Source of the DNA: Methylibium rhizosphaerae | GTDB lineage: Bacteria; Pseudomonadota; Gammaproteobacteria; Burkholderiales; Burkholderiaceae_C | Direction of reading: 5' to 3' | Assembly: GCF_006386545.1 (NCBI RefSeq) | Contig: NZ_SWAR01000023.1 | Coordinates: 62,001-126,000 of the forward strand | DNA length: 64,000 nt | Shown: piece by piece, positions 33,309 through 42,077 of the stretch | Layout of the letters: every line of letters begins with the position of its first letter | Position numbering within the stretch: position 1 is the stretch's first letter | Notes under the pieces: generated by a model | What the model was told of the DNA's origin: nothing | What the model saw: the letters and a program-made list of their open reading frames with translations, nothing else | Databases searched by the model: none | Program-made: the position numbers and the translations under genes

Positions 33309-34466
33309 ATGCAACCCTCTGACGTCTCTCAAGCCATCCTCGAATCCAAGGCGCCCGCGATGGGCGAAAGGGCGAAGGCATGGCTGAGGCTGGCGCTGGC
33401 CGTGCTCGTGGTACTCGCCGGCGGGGAAGTGCTGGTGCGCCTGTGGATCACCGGGCCGTCGATCCATGCGTTCGACCCCGACATCGGCTACAGCTACCGT
33501 CCCAACAGCGAGTTGTTCCAGGCGAAGGAGGGCGTGACCCGCCTGCATTTCAATGCCCTGGGCCTCAACGACACCGAGATCACCCCGAAAGACGGCCGCT
33601 GCCGCGTCATGGTGGTCGGTGACTCGTACACGACGGCGCTGCAGGTGCCGCAGGCGCAGAACTTCTCCTCGGTGGCCGAACGGCTCGACGGCCGCCTCGA
33701 CGTCGTCAATGGAGGACGCGACGGCCTGTTCCTCGGCGACCTGCACAAGGTGTCGGCACGGCTGCTGCCCGCGGTGCAGCCGGACCTGGTGGTCTATGTG
33801 GTGAGCCAGCGCGCGGTCGAAGCCGACATCCGGCTGCCCGAGTTCAGCGTGGTCAGCGACCCCGCGACCGGCCGGGTCACCGACGCGGTCATGCGCGTCG
33901 AGGCCAAGGAAGCCCTGAAGGAAACCTTCGCGCCGCTGCTGCGCGAATCGGCGCTGGCCACGCGGCTGTCGTCGCAACTGCAGCCCGCTGCCGTGAGTGC
34001 ATTGCAGATGGTGCAGGGCTGGCGTGCGTGGCTGAGCCCCGGCAGCACTGCCCGGGCGGCTGCACCGGCCGCTGCGCCCGCTGCCGCCGCGAGCCGACCG
34101 GCCGAAGAGGAAGTGCTGCGCTATGTGTTCCGCCGTCTGGGCGATGGTGCGCCGGCCGCGCTGCTGTACATCGACGCGCTGGCCTACAAGCCGCACCGGC
34201 AGGCGGCCGTGGCGCCCACATCGGCCAAGGCCGAGGCCACCGCTCGCCGCGCGGCCGAACGGGCCGGCGTTCCCTTCTTTGCCACCGGCGAGGAACTCGC
34301 CGCTTCCGTTGCGCGGACCGGCCAGCCGCCGTACGGCTTCCACAACGCCTTGCTGCCGGGCGGGCACCTCAACGTCCAGGGGCACGAGGCGGTCGGCCGC
34401 GCACTGGCCAGCCTCGTGCGTGAGGTCGGCCCCTCGCTTTCCGGCAGCGGCTGCAGCGCCAAATGA
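33309..34466 (+). CDS. SGNH/AlgX-like membrane-anchored protein
   Basis: A 385-residue protein with an N-terminal membrane anchor (about residues 23-43) and a periplasmic SGNH-like domain. Block I is VVGDSYTTALQVP; the C-terminal GGHLNVQGHEAVGRAL resembles the His motif of AlgX/AlgJ-type acetyltransferases. The central Ala-rich segment (about 245-262) is a linker. The 4-bp ATGA overlap with the MBOAT gene downstream matches the alginate-type pairing of an MBOAT with an SGNH partner that transfers acetyl to the polymer. I give the first ATG; the ATG at 33360, with AAGG upstream, is an equally good start. Confidence 0.85.
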   Translation: MQPSDVSQAILESKAPAMGERAKAWLRLALAVLVVLAGGEVLVRLWITGPSIHAFDPDIGYSYRPNSELFQAKEGVTRLHFNALGLNDTEITPKDGRCRVMVVGDSYTTALQVPQAQNFSSVAERLDGRLDVVNGGRDGLFLGDLHKVSARLLPAVQPDLVVYVVSQRAVEADIRLPEFSVVSDPATGRVTDAVMRVEAKEALKETFAPLLRESALATRLSSQLQPAAVSALQMVQGWRAWLSPGSTARAAAPAAAPAAAASRPAEEEVLRYVFRRLGDGAPAALLYIDALAYKPHRQAAVAPTSAKAEATARRAAERAGVPFFATGEELAASVARTGQPPYGFHNALLPGGHLNVQGHEAVGRALASLVREVGPSLSGSGCSAK

Positions 34467-35884
34467 TCTTCACTTCGATCACCTTCGTCGTCTTCTTCGC
34501 GGTGCTGATGGCCTTGTTCGGCCTCATCCGCGGCACGCCAGGCCGCCTGTGGATCCTGCTGGTGGCGAGCTACATCTTCTACGCCAACTGGAACGTCTAC
34601 TACGTCATCCTCATCTTCCTGTACGGCCTGTGGGGCTGGGGGCTGGGGCTGGCCATGTACAAGGCGCGGCACCCGCTGCTGCGCAAGGCCTATTTCCTGC
34701 TGAGCGTGGTGCTGAGCCTGGGCACGCTGGCCTACTTCAAGTACGCCAACTTCCTCGGCGAGAACTTCGCGCACCTGCTGGGCTCGGGCGAGTGGAGCGC
34801 GGTCGACATCGTGCTGCCGGTGGGCATCTCGTTCTTCACCTTCCACACGATGAGCTACATCATCGACCTGTACCGTGGACAGATCGAGCCCTGCCGCAGC
34901 CCGGTCAAGTTCTTCCTGTTCGTCGCGTTCTTCCCGCAGCTGGTGGCCGGCCCGATCCTTCGGGCTTCGCATTTCCTGCCGCAGCTCGACCAGCCGGTGC
35001 GCCTGACCTGGCCCAACGCGGTGCGCGGCGCGCAGATCTTCATCGGCGGCGCGATCCAGAAGACCCTGTTCGCCGACCACCTGTCGATCTTCGTCGACCA
35101 GGTCTACCGCTCGCCCGAGATCTATTCGCCCGGCACGCTGTGGCTGGCGGTCGCCGCCTATGCGATGCAGATCTTCTGCGACTTTGCCGGCTACTCGCTC
35201 ATGGCCATCGGCACCGCCAGGATCCTGGGCTTCGAGCTGCCCGAGAACTTCAACATGCCGTATCTCTCGCAGTCCATCGCGGAGTTCTGGCGGCGCTGGC
35301 ACATCAGCCTGTCCACCTGGCTGCGCGACTATCTCTACATCCCGCTGGGCGGCAACCGCCATGGCGAGATGCGCACCCAGTTCAACCTCGCCGCCACCAT
35401 GCTGCTGGGCGGCCTGTGGCACGGCGCGAGCTGGAACTTCGTGCTGTGGGGCGGACTGCATGGCCTGGCGCTGTGCGTCCACCGCAGCTGGAACCGCTGG
35501 CGCGAAGCGCGCGGACACAAGCGCGAGCGCGAGAGCGCGCCCTACCAGGTTGCGAGCTGGGCGCTGACGCTGCTGTTCTGCTGCCTCGCCTGGATCCCGT
35601 TCCGCAGCCCGTCGTTCGAGACCACCATCGTGTTCCTGCGCGGGCTGCTGCCCGGCTCGGGCGGATCGTTCGAATGGCACCACGGCCCGACGCTGCTCAT
35701 CCTGGCTGCCGCAGTGGCATGGCACCTGCTCGACCGCTTTGCACCCGCGCTGGTGAAGCGGGTGCCATTTGCCTCGAACGAGCTGACGCGCTGGCCGGCG
35801 ATGCTGGTGCTCGGCTATTCGGTGCTGCTGCTCGTGCTGCTGGTGCCGTTGAACGCGTCGCCGTTCATCTACTTCCAGTTCTGA
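34463..35884 (+). CDS. MBOAT family O-acyltransferase (AlgI-like)
   Basis: A 473-residue polytopic membrane-bound O-acyltransferase that passes acetyl groups across the membrane for polymer acetylation. Diagnostic motifs: FFTFHTMSYIIDLYRGQ, EFWRRWHISLSTWLRDYLYIP and GGLWHGASWNFVLWG, whose His320 is the expected catalytic residue. It starts within the stop of the SGNH/AlgX-like gene, so the two are translated together, as with AlgI and its partners. The AlgD-like dehydrogenase at 6263 fits a uronic acid-containing polymer as acceptor, but no algE/algK/alg8-type genes are present, so this is not alginate synthesis. Confidence 0.93.
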   Translation: MIFTSITFVVFFAVLMALFGLIRGTPGRLWILLVASYIFYANWNVYYVILIFLYGLWGWGLGLAMYKARHPLLRKAYFLLSVVLSLGTLAYFKYANFLGENFAHLLGSGEWSAVDIVLPVGISFFTFHTMSYIIDLYRGQIEPCRSPVKFFLFVAFFPQLVAGPILRASHFLPQLDQPVRLTWPNAVRGAQIFIGGAIQKTLFADHLSIFVDQVYRSPEIYSPGTLWLAVAAYAMQIFCDFAGYSLMAIGTARILGFELPENFNMPYLSQSIAEFWRRWHISLSTWLRDYLYIPLGGNRHGEMRTQFNLAATMLLGGLWHGASWNFVLWGGLHGLALCVHRSWNRWREARGHKRERESAPYQVASWALTLLFCCLAWIPFRSPSFETTIVFLRGLLPGSGGSFEWHHGPTLLILAAAVAWHLLDRFAPALVKRVPFASNELTRWPAMLVLGYSVLLLVLLVPLNASPFIYFQF

Positions 35885-35911
35885 CCACCGCAGTGCTGCA
35901 AGGGAGAGACG

Positions 35912-36628
35912 ATGAACACTGCCATCGTTGCGAAAGGATTCGTGGCGCCGCTGATCGCCTGCGCCGCCGCGCTGGCCGCAGGCTCGGCGACGGCCCAGGA
36001 CATCCCGGGCTACCCGAGCTCCGTCGAGGCCTTCGACCGCCGCGAGATCGCGCTGCTGCCGCCGTACTGCGTGCACACCATGATCTTTCGCGAGCGCATC
36101 CCTGGCGGCAACAACCCCGAGGTGGTGCAGCGGTGGCGCTCCCTGATGGGTCCCAACAACTTCGACACGATGCACCACTATTGCTGGGGTCTCATGAAGA
36201 CCAACCGCGCGACCTTGCTGGCCAAGAGCGCGTACACGCGGCAGTTCTACCTGAACAGCGCCGTCAGTGAGTTCGACTACGTGCTCGAGCGCGTCTCCAA
36301 GGACTTCATCCTGCTGCCCGAGGTGCTCACCAAGAAAGGCGAGAACCTCGTGCGGCTCGGCAAGGGCCCCGCGGCGATGTTCGTGCTCGAGCGCGCCGCC
36401 GAGGTGAAACCCGACTACTGGCCCTCCTGGGCCCAGATGGCCGACTACTACAGGGGCAGCGGAGACACGAAGAAGGCCCGCGAAGTGCTCGAGCAGGCCT
36501 TGTCCTACTCGCCCGACGCGGCGGCGCTCAAGCGCCGCCTGGCCGAACTGGACTCGGCGCCGCAACGCAGGAAGGCTCCGGAAGGCAGCGGCAGCAAGGC
36601 CTCCGCATCGCAGCAGGGCGAACCTTGA
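35912..36628 (+). CDS. Exported TPR-repeat protein
   Basis: A 238-residue protein with a signal peptide (residues 1-28, cleavage probably after ATA before QD). The mature N-terminus is rich in aromatic residues and histidine (LLPPYCVHTMIF, NNFDTMHHYCWGL). From about residue 115 there are TPR-like helical repeats (AVSEFDYVLERVSKD, AAMFVLERAAEVKPDYW, KKAREVLEQALSYSPDAA). The C-terminus is a basic, disordered tail. TPR proteins in exopolysaccharide loci often scaffold the periplasmic synthesis complex. It lies 27 bp after the MBOAT gene and overlaps the next start (TTGA). Family not recognised more closely. Confidence 0.8.
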   Translation: MNTAIVAKGFVAPLIACAAALAAGSATAQDIPGYPSSVEAFDRREIALLPPYCVHTMIFRERIPGGNNPEVVQRWRSLMGPNNFDTMHHYCWGLMKTNRATLLAKSAYTRQFYLNSAVSEFDYVLERVSKDFILLPEVLTKKGENLVRLGKGPAAMFVLERAAEVKPDYWPSWAQMADYYRGSGDTKKAREVLEQALSYSPDAAALKRRLAELDSAPQRRKAPEGSGSKASASQQGEP

Positions 36629-37791
36629 ACGCGCCCTCCACCAGCCCGGCACTGCCCGGCGTCATCGCCTCGCCGCCCGCCGGTGCGACGAGCCGGCCTT
36701 CCATGGTTGTGCGCGTGTTCACGTCGTTCGGCGAACTGCCCGCGGACGTGCGGCAGGCGCTGTCGCATCCGGCCCAGGCCAACTTCTTCGTGTCGCTCGA
36801 CTGGTTCGAGGTGCTGTTCCAGACGAGCCTGCGGGCCACGCTCGAGCCGCGCATCTACGTGTTGTTCGACGACGCCCGCCAGCAGGTGCAATGCGCGCTG
36901 TTCTGCGGTCGCGACAAGACACGCCCCGGCCGCGCGCTGGTGAGCCTGGGCAACTTCTACACGCAGGAATATCTGCCGTCCTTCCCTCACGAGACCGTGC
37001 AGCGGCGTGACGCCATTGCGCAGCTCGCGCGTTTCGTCGCGGCCGAGCGGCCGCGCTGGGACTGCGTGCGCCTGGGCCTGGTAAAGACGGACGCGCCCGA
37101 GTTCGCCTGGCTGCTCGAGGCCTTGCGCGAGCAGGGCTTCGGCACCGAGACCTTCTTCCAGTACGAGAACTGGCACCTGCCGGTGGCGCCCGGGACCTCG
37201 TTCGCGGGCTATTTCGCCGAGCGGCCTTCGCAGCTGCGCAACACGATCACCCGCCGCCAGAAGAAGCTCGAGAAGGCGCATACGTTCGAGATCCGGCTCG
37301 CCCGCGGCCACGACTGCGACTTCGCCGCGCTGGCGCGCGACTTCGTCGCCATCTACGAGGCGAGCTGGAAGAACCCCGAGCCTTTCCCCGAGTTCATTCC
37401 GTCGCTGGTGGCGCGCTGCGCGGCGCTCGGCATCCTGCGGCTGGGCGTGCTGTACGTCGAGGGCCGGCCGGCGGCCTCGCAGCTGTGGGTCACCGCCGGC
37501 GGCAAGACGCTCATCTACAAGCTGGCCTACGACGAGCGCTATGCCGAGTTCGGCGTCGGCTCCATCCTGTCCAAGGAGCTGTTCCGTATCGCGATCGACG
37601 AAGACCACGTCGGCGAGATCGACTACGGCGTCGGCAGCGAGCCGTACAAGAAGGACTGGATGCTCTCGGCGCGCCGCCTCGAGGGCATCGAGGCCCACAA
37701 CCGCCGCAGCCTGCGCGGCCTGGTGCAGCTGTCGCTGGCCGGCGCCCGGCGCCTGGCCAGGCGTGTGCGCGCGCTGGCAAGGCGCAACTGA
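36625..37791 (+). CDS. GNAT/FemAB-like acyl- or aminoacyltransferase
   Basis: About 388 residues with the tandem-GNAT layout of the Acetyltransf_6 (CelD/BcsL-like) and FemAB groups: NFFVSLDWFEVLFQ near the N-terminus, TITRRQKKLEKAH mid-protein, and LYVEGRPAASQLWVTAGGKTLIYKLAYDERYAEFGVG near the C-terminus. XrtA loci often carry a FemAB-related protein, but I am not certain this is that exact family. It could attach an acyl or amino-acyl group to a sugar amine. The start is a TTG that overlaps the upstream stop (AGGG 7 nt upstream); an ATG at 36703 is the alternative. No membrane segment. Confidence 0.78.
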   Translation: MNAPSTSPALPGVIASPPAGATSRPSMVVRVFTSFGELPADVRQALSHPAQANFFVSLDWFEVLFQTSLRATLEPRIYVLFDDARQQVQCALFCGRDKTRPGRALVSLGNFYTQEYLPSFPHETVQRRDAIAQLARFVAAERPRWDCVRLGLVKTDAPEFAWLLEALREQGFGTETFFQYENWHLPVAPGTSFAGYFAERPSQLRNTITRRQKKLEKAHTFEIRLARGHDCDFAALARDFVAIYEASWKNPEPFPEFIPSLVARCAALGILRLGVLYVEGRPAASQLWVTAGGKTLIYKLAYDERYAEFGVGSILSKELFRIAIDEDHVGEIDYGVGSEPYKKDWMLSARRLEGIEAHNRRSLRGLVQLSLAGARRLARRVRALARRN

Positions 37792-37832
37792 CGATCCCCC
37801 ACAGAACCCAACGACATGACGAGGAGCCGCGC

Positions 37833-39101
37833 GTGAAGCGAGTGCTGATGGTTGCGTTTCATTTCCCGCCGGCTGCCGGGTCGAGCGGGATCCAGCGCAC
37901 GCTGCGGTTCGCGCAATACCTGCCCAGCCTGGGCTGGGAGCCCACCGTCCTTTCGGCGCATCCGCGTGCCTACGAACGCACCAGCGCGGACCTGCTGGCC
38001 GACGTGCCCGAAAGTGTGGGCGTGACCCGCTCGTTCGCGCTCGACGCCGCCCGCCATTTGTCCATCGCCGGCCGCTACCCGGCCTTCCTCGGGCGGCCCG
38101 ACCGCTGGCAGAGCTGGCGGCTCGGCGCGGTGGCCGACGGCCTGCGGCTGCTGCGAGAGAAGCGCTTCGACGCGATCTGGTCCACCTATCCCATCGCCAC
38201 GGCCCACCAGATCGCCGCGTCGCTGCACCGGCGCTCCGGCGTGCCCTGGGTGGCCGACTTCCGCGACCCGATGGCCCAGGACGGCTACCCCGAGGACCCG
38301 AAGACCTGGCGCAGCTTCCAGAAGATCGAGCAGCATGCGCTCCAGCACGCCGCCCGCTCGGTGTTCACCACCCCCGGTGCGGCCCGGCACTACCGCGAGC
38401 GCTACCCGGCGGTGCCTTCGGACCGCATCGTCGTCATCGAGAACGGCTACGACGAGAGCACCTTCACCGCCGCCGGCCCGTCGCATGGCACGCAGCCTGC
38501 ACCGCTGGATGCGGGGCGCATCACGCTGCTGCACAGCGGCATCGTGTACCCGTCGGAACGCGATCCCACGCAGTGCCTGCAGGCGCTCGGACTGCTCAAG
38601 GCGAAGGGCGTGTTGAGCGCGGCCAACTTTTCGCTGCGCTTTCGGGCCAGCGCACACGACGGCCTCATTGCCGGCATCGCGAAGGAGCAGGGCGTGAGCG
38701 ACCTCATCCAGCTGCTGCCCCCCGTGCCCTACCGCGACGCGCTCGAGGAAATGCTGCGTGCCGACGGCCTGGTCGTCATGCAGGCTTCCAACTGCAACGC
38801 GCAGATCCCCGCCAAGCTGTACGAGTACCTGCGGGCCCGGCGTCCGATCCTCGCGCTCACCGACCCGGCGGGCGACACGGCGCAGGTGCTGCGCGAGTCG
38901 GGCGTGCAGGACGTCGCCGCGCTCGACTCGGCCCCGGCCATCGCAGCGCTGATCGAGCGCTTCGTCTCGGCACAGGCCGAGGCCCGCGGTGTGTTCGTGG
39001 CGTCTTCGGAGGCGGTGCGGCGCGCGTCCCGCGAGTCCCGCACCGAGGAGCTCGCCGAACTGCTGAACGTGGCGAGCCGACGCGTGGCCGCCGCGGCCTG
39101 A
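37833..39101 (+). CDS. Glycosyltransferase family 4 (WcaI/PEP-CTERM-type)
   Basis: A 422-residue GT-B protein opening VKRVLMVAFHFPPAAGSSG, common among exopolysaccharide glycosyltransferases. FDAIWSTYPIATAHQIA and WVADFRDPMAQDGYPED lie in the N-terminal half. The C-terminal half has LLHSGIVYPSERDP and IPAKLYEYLRARRPILAL, in which the donor-site glutamate is conserved. The GTG start is supported by GAGGAG 7 nt upstream. It is followed by a 107-bp spacer with a GC-rich palindromic stretch, then the AMP-ligase gene. Sugar specificity unknown. Confidence 0.87.
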   Translation: MKRVLMVAFHFPPAAGSSGIQRTLRFAQYLPSLGWEPTVLSAHPRAYERTSADLLADVPESVGVTRSFALDAARHLSIAGRYPAFLGRPDRWQSWRLGAVADGLRLLREKRFDAIWSTYPIATAHQIAASLHRRSGVPWVADFRDPMAQDGYPEDPKTWRSFQKIEQHALQHAARSVFTTPGAARHYRERYPAVPSDRIVVIENGYDESTFTAAGPSHGTQPAPLDAGRITLLHSGIVYPSERDPTQCLQALGLLKAKGVLSAANFSLRFRASAHDGLIAGIAKEQGVSDLIQLLPPVPYRDALEEMLRADGLVVMQASNCNAQIPAKLYEYLRARRPILALTDPAGDTAQVLRESGVQDVAALDSAPAIAALIERFVSAQAEARGVFVASSEAVRRASRESRTEELAELLNVASRRVAAAA

Positions 39102-39160
39102 AGCGCCTGCGCGGCCCCCCGAGCGGGGTGTGCTCAAGGCGAAGGGGCCGCTGTAGCATT
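39102..39160. repeat. GC-rich intergenic element before the ligase gene
   Basis: The spacer starts with a run of G/C tracts (GGCCCCCCGAGCGGGG near 39113-39128) in the style of the elements at 7580 and 20436. A TAGCAT (39153-39158) could be a -10 hexamer for the ligase-decarboxylase pair, with no clear -35. Confidence 0.35.
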
Positions 39161-39208
39161 CGCCGCGACCCGCATCCCACCCTGTATCGACGAACGGACG
39201 CACGACCG

Positions 39209-40807
39209 ATGAGGCCCGAAGCCAACCTGTTGCACGAGCTGCCGCTGCTGGCGGCACAGCGGGCACCCGATGCCATTGCGCTCCATGACGACGGCGCAGC
39301 CATCCGCTATGCCGAGCTCGCCGAGGAGATCGGCCGCTTCTCGTCCGCGCTGGCGGCACTGTCGGTCGGCCGCGGCGAGCGCGTCGCGATCTACCTCGAC
39401 AAGCGCCGCGAGACCGTGGTGGCCTCCTTCGGCGCTCCCGCGCACGGCGCGGTGTTCGTGCCGATCAACCCGCTCCTCAAGCCCGAGCAGGTGGGCTACA
39501 TCCTGCGCGACTGCGGGGTGCGCGTGCTGGTCACGTCGCCCGAGCGGCTGCAGTCGCTCGCGACCACCCTGCCGGCCTGCCCGGAACTGCGCCACGTCAT
39601 CGTGACCGGCGCTGCGGCCGCGCGGCCGCAGCTCGGCCCGATCGGCATCCATGCCTGGAGCGAAGCCCTCGATGCGCCGGCGGCCGCCGGCCACCGCGTC
39701 GTCGACAACGACATCGTCGGCATCCTCTACACCTCGGGCAGCACGGGCAAGCCCAAGGGCGTGGTGCTGTCCCATCGCAACATGGTGGCCGGCGCGAAAA
39801 GCGTCGCCTCCTACCTCGAGAACCGCGACACCGACGTGCTGCTGGCGGCCCTGCCGCTGTCGTTCGACGCCGGCTTCAGCCAGCTGACCACCGCCTTCCA
39901 TGCCGGCGCCAGCGTGGTGCTGCTCAACTACCTGCTGCCCAAGGACGTGGTGAAGGCGGCCGCGAAGCATCGCGTCACCGGGCTCACCGCCGTGCCGCCG
40001 CTGTGGATCCAGCTCACGCAGGTGTCGTGGCCGGCCGAGGCCGGCGAGCACCTGCGCTACTTCGCCAACACAGGCGGCCGAATGCCCTTCGAAACCCTGA
40101 AGAGCCTGCGCACGCTGCTGCCCAAGGCCAGGCCCTACCTCATGTACGGCCTCACCGAGGCCTTCCGCGCCACCTACCTGCCGCCGGAGGAAGTGGACCG
40201 CCGGCCCGATTCGATCGGCCGTGCCATTCCCAACAGCGAGATCCTCGTGCTGCGCCCCGACGGCACGCCGTGCGACGCAGGCGAACCCGGTGAGCTGGTG
40301 CAGCGTGGCGCACTGGTGGCCCAGGGCTACTGGAACGACCCCGAAAAGACGGCCGAGCGGTTCCGCCCGCTGCCCGGGCGCGAAGGCGGCCTCGTGTTGC
40401 CCGAGATCGCCGTGTTCTCCGGCGACACCGTGCGCCGCGACGAGGAAGGGTTCCTCTATTTCATCGGCCGGCGCGACGAGATGATCAAGTCGTCGGGCTA
40501 CCGCATCAGCCCCAACGAGGTCGAGGAGGTGCTCTACGCCACGCAGCTGGTGGGCGAGTGCGCAGCCTTCGGCGTGCCCCATGCAACGCTCGGCGAGGCG
40601 GTGGTGGTGGTGGTCACCGCTCGCGACGGCGGCGCACTCGACATGGCCCGCCTGAGCGCGCTTTGCCGCGAGAAGCTGCCCGCCTACATGCTGCCCTCGC
40701 GCATCGAGGTGCGAGACGGGCCGCTGCCGCGCAATGCCAACGGCAAGATCGATCGCAAGCTGATCTCCACCGAGTTCCGTGAAGCCATGGAAGGCGCGCT
40801 CCAATGA
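39209..40807 (+). CDS. AMP-forming acyl-CoA/ACP ligase, exosortase A-associated
   Basis: A 532-residue ANL-superfamily adenylating enzyme. The AMP-binding P-loop is ILYTSGSTGKPKGVVLSH; the later motifs are MYGLTEAFRATYLPP, GDTVRRDEEGFLYFIGRRDEMIKSSGYR and the C-terminal catalytic lysine in NANGKIDRKL. This matches the acyl-CoA ligase that accompanies XrtA systems (TIGR03098 as I remember it). The reaction is carboxylate + ATP to acyl-AMP, then transfer to CoA or an ACP thiol. With an orphan ACP at 14951 and a PLP decarboxylase translated from an overlapping start, loading of an amino acid on that ACP is a reasonable hypothesis. Confidence 0.92.
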   Translation: MRPEANLLHELPLLAAQRAPDAIALHDDGAAIRYAELAEEIGRFSSALAALSVGRGERVAIYLDKRRETVVASFGAPAHGAVFVPINPLLKPEQVGYILRDCGVRVLVTSPERLQSLATTLPACPELRHVIVTGAAAARPQLGPIGIHAWSEALDAPAAAGHRVVDNDIVGILYTSGSTGKPKGVVLSHRNMVAGAKSVASYLENRDTDVLLAALPLSFDAGFSQLTTAFHAGASVVLLNYLLPKDVVKAAAKHRVTGLTAVPPLWIQLTQVSWPAEAGEHLRYFANTGGRMPFETLKSLRTLLPKARPYLMYGLTEAFRATYLPPEEVDRRPDSIGRAIPNSEILVLRPDGTPCDAGEPGELVQRGALVAQGYWNDPEKTAERFRPLPGREGGLVLPEIAVFSGDTVRRDEEGFLYFIGRRDEMIKSSGYRISPNEVEEVLYATQLVGECAAFGVPHATLGEAVVVVVTARDGGALDMARLSALCREKLPAYMLPSRIEVRDGPLPRNANGKIDRKLISTEFREAMEGALQ

Positions 40808-42036
40808 GCGCGGCGCCCCGGCATCCTGCGATGGAGCGTTTCCCGGTGGCCGGCGGTGAGCTGACGGTCGGCTCGGTGCCGGTGTCGCTGCTCGCGGCGC
40901 GCGCAGGCCAGACACCGTTCTATGCCTATGACCGGCGCCTGCTGAAAGAGCGTGTCGAGCTGCTGCGCAGCGTGCTGCCGCGCGAGATCAGCCTGCACTA
41001 CGCCATGAAGGCCAACCCGATGCCGGCGGTGGTGGGCTGCATGGCCCAATGGGTCGACGGCCTCGACGTCGCTTCCGGCGCGGAGCTGCGGGTCGCGCTC
41101 GACGCCGGCATGGACCCGCGCGAGATCAGCTTCGCCGGCCCCGGCAAGTCGGAGGTCGAGCTGGCGCAGGCGGTGGCCTCGGGCATCCTGCTCAACGTCG
41201 AGTCGATGCGTGAGATCCACCTACTGGCCGGCGTGGTGCAGCGCCTGGGCCGCAACGCGCGGGTCGCGGTGCGGGTGAATCCCGACTTCGAGCTCAAGTC
41301 ATCGGGCATGAAGATGGGCGGCGGCCCGAAGCAGTTCGGCATCGATGCCGAGCTGGTGCCGCAGGCCCTGGCCGAGATCGGCCGCCTGGGGCTTGGCTTC
41401 GAGGGCTTCCACATCTTCTCCGGCTCGCAGAACCTCAAGGCCGAAGCCATCTGCGAAGCGCAGACCAAGGCGCTCGCGCTGGCCACCCGCCTGGCCGAAG
41501 CGGCCCCGTCGCCGGTGACCACGCTCAACCTGGGCGGGGGCTTCGGCATCCCGTATTTCCCCGGCGAGAAGCCGCTCGACCTGGAGCCGGTGGGTGCACA
41601 CCTGCAAGGCATCGTCGAGGCGGCGAAGGCGCAGCTGCCGCAGGCCGAGCTGGTCATCGAACTGGGCCGCTTCCTGGTGGGCGAGGCGGGCGTGTACGTC
41701 TGCCGCGTGCTCGACCGGAAGGTGTCGCGCGGCGAGGTCTTCCTCGTTACCGACGGAGGCCTGCACCACCACCTGGCGGCCTCGGGCAACTTCGGCCAGG
41801 TGATCCGCAAGAACTATCCGGTCGACGTGGGCAACCGTGCCGGCTCGGCGCAGCGCGAACTTGCCTCGGTGGTGGGGCCGCTGTGCACGCCGCTCGACCT
41901 GCTGGCTGACCGCATGGACCTGCCGGTGGCCGGGCCGGGCGACCTGGTCGTGGTGTTCCAGTCCGGGGCCTATGGCTACACCGCCAGCCCGCAGCGCTTC
42001 CTGAGCCATCCGGCGCCGGTCGAAGTGCTGGTGTGA
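40804..42036 (+). CDS. PLP-dependent decarboxylase, exosortase A-associated
   Basis: A 410-residue fold-III decarboxylase of the diaminopimelate/ornithine decarboxylase family (TIGR03099 type). The PLP lysine is Lys69 in HYAMKANPMPA; GGGFGIPYFPGE is the phosphate-binding glycine loop; GPLCTPLDLLADR carries the Cys and Asp that reach the neighbouring subunit's active site. It overlaps the ligase stop by 4 bp (ATGA). A lysA role is unlikely in this context. The close analogue in logic is BtrK of butirosin synthesis, a fold-III enzyme that decarboxylates an ACP-bound amino acid. It is the last gene of this + strand block. Confidence 0.92.
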   Translation: MSAAPRHPAMERFPVAGGELTVGSVPVSLLAARAGQTPFYAYDRRLLKERVELLRSVLPREISLHYAMKANPMPAVVGCMAQWVDGLDVASGAELRVALDAGMDPREISFAGPGKSEVELAQAVASGILLNVESMREIHLLAGVVQRLGRNARVAVRVNPDFELKSSGMKMGGGPKQFGIDAELVPQALAEIGRLGLGFEGFHIFSGSQNLKAEAICEAQTKALALATRLAEAAPSPVTTLNLGGGFGIPYFPGEKPLDLEPVGAHLQGIVEAAKAQLPQAELVIELGRFLVGEAGVYVCRVLDRKVSRGEVFLVTDGGLHHHLAASGNFGQVIRKNYPVDVGNRAGSAQRELASVVGPLCTPLDLLADRMDLPVAGPGDLVVVFQSGAYGYTASPQRFLSHPAPVEVLV

Positions 42037-42077
42037 CCTCGATTCCCCGCCATGAACCGGGCGTCGAGCCCGGCTCG

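Noticed and set aside
34463-35884. Alginate biosynthesis locus
   Set aside because: AlgD-, AlgI- and AlgX-like proteins are present, but alg8, alg44, algE, algG, algK and algL are not; the rest is a Wzx/Wzy-type locus.
39209-40807. Non-ribosomal peptide synthetase module
   Set aside because: The ligase is a stand-alone ANL enzyme without condensation or carrier domains; the only carrier is the separate ACP at 14951.
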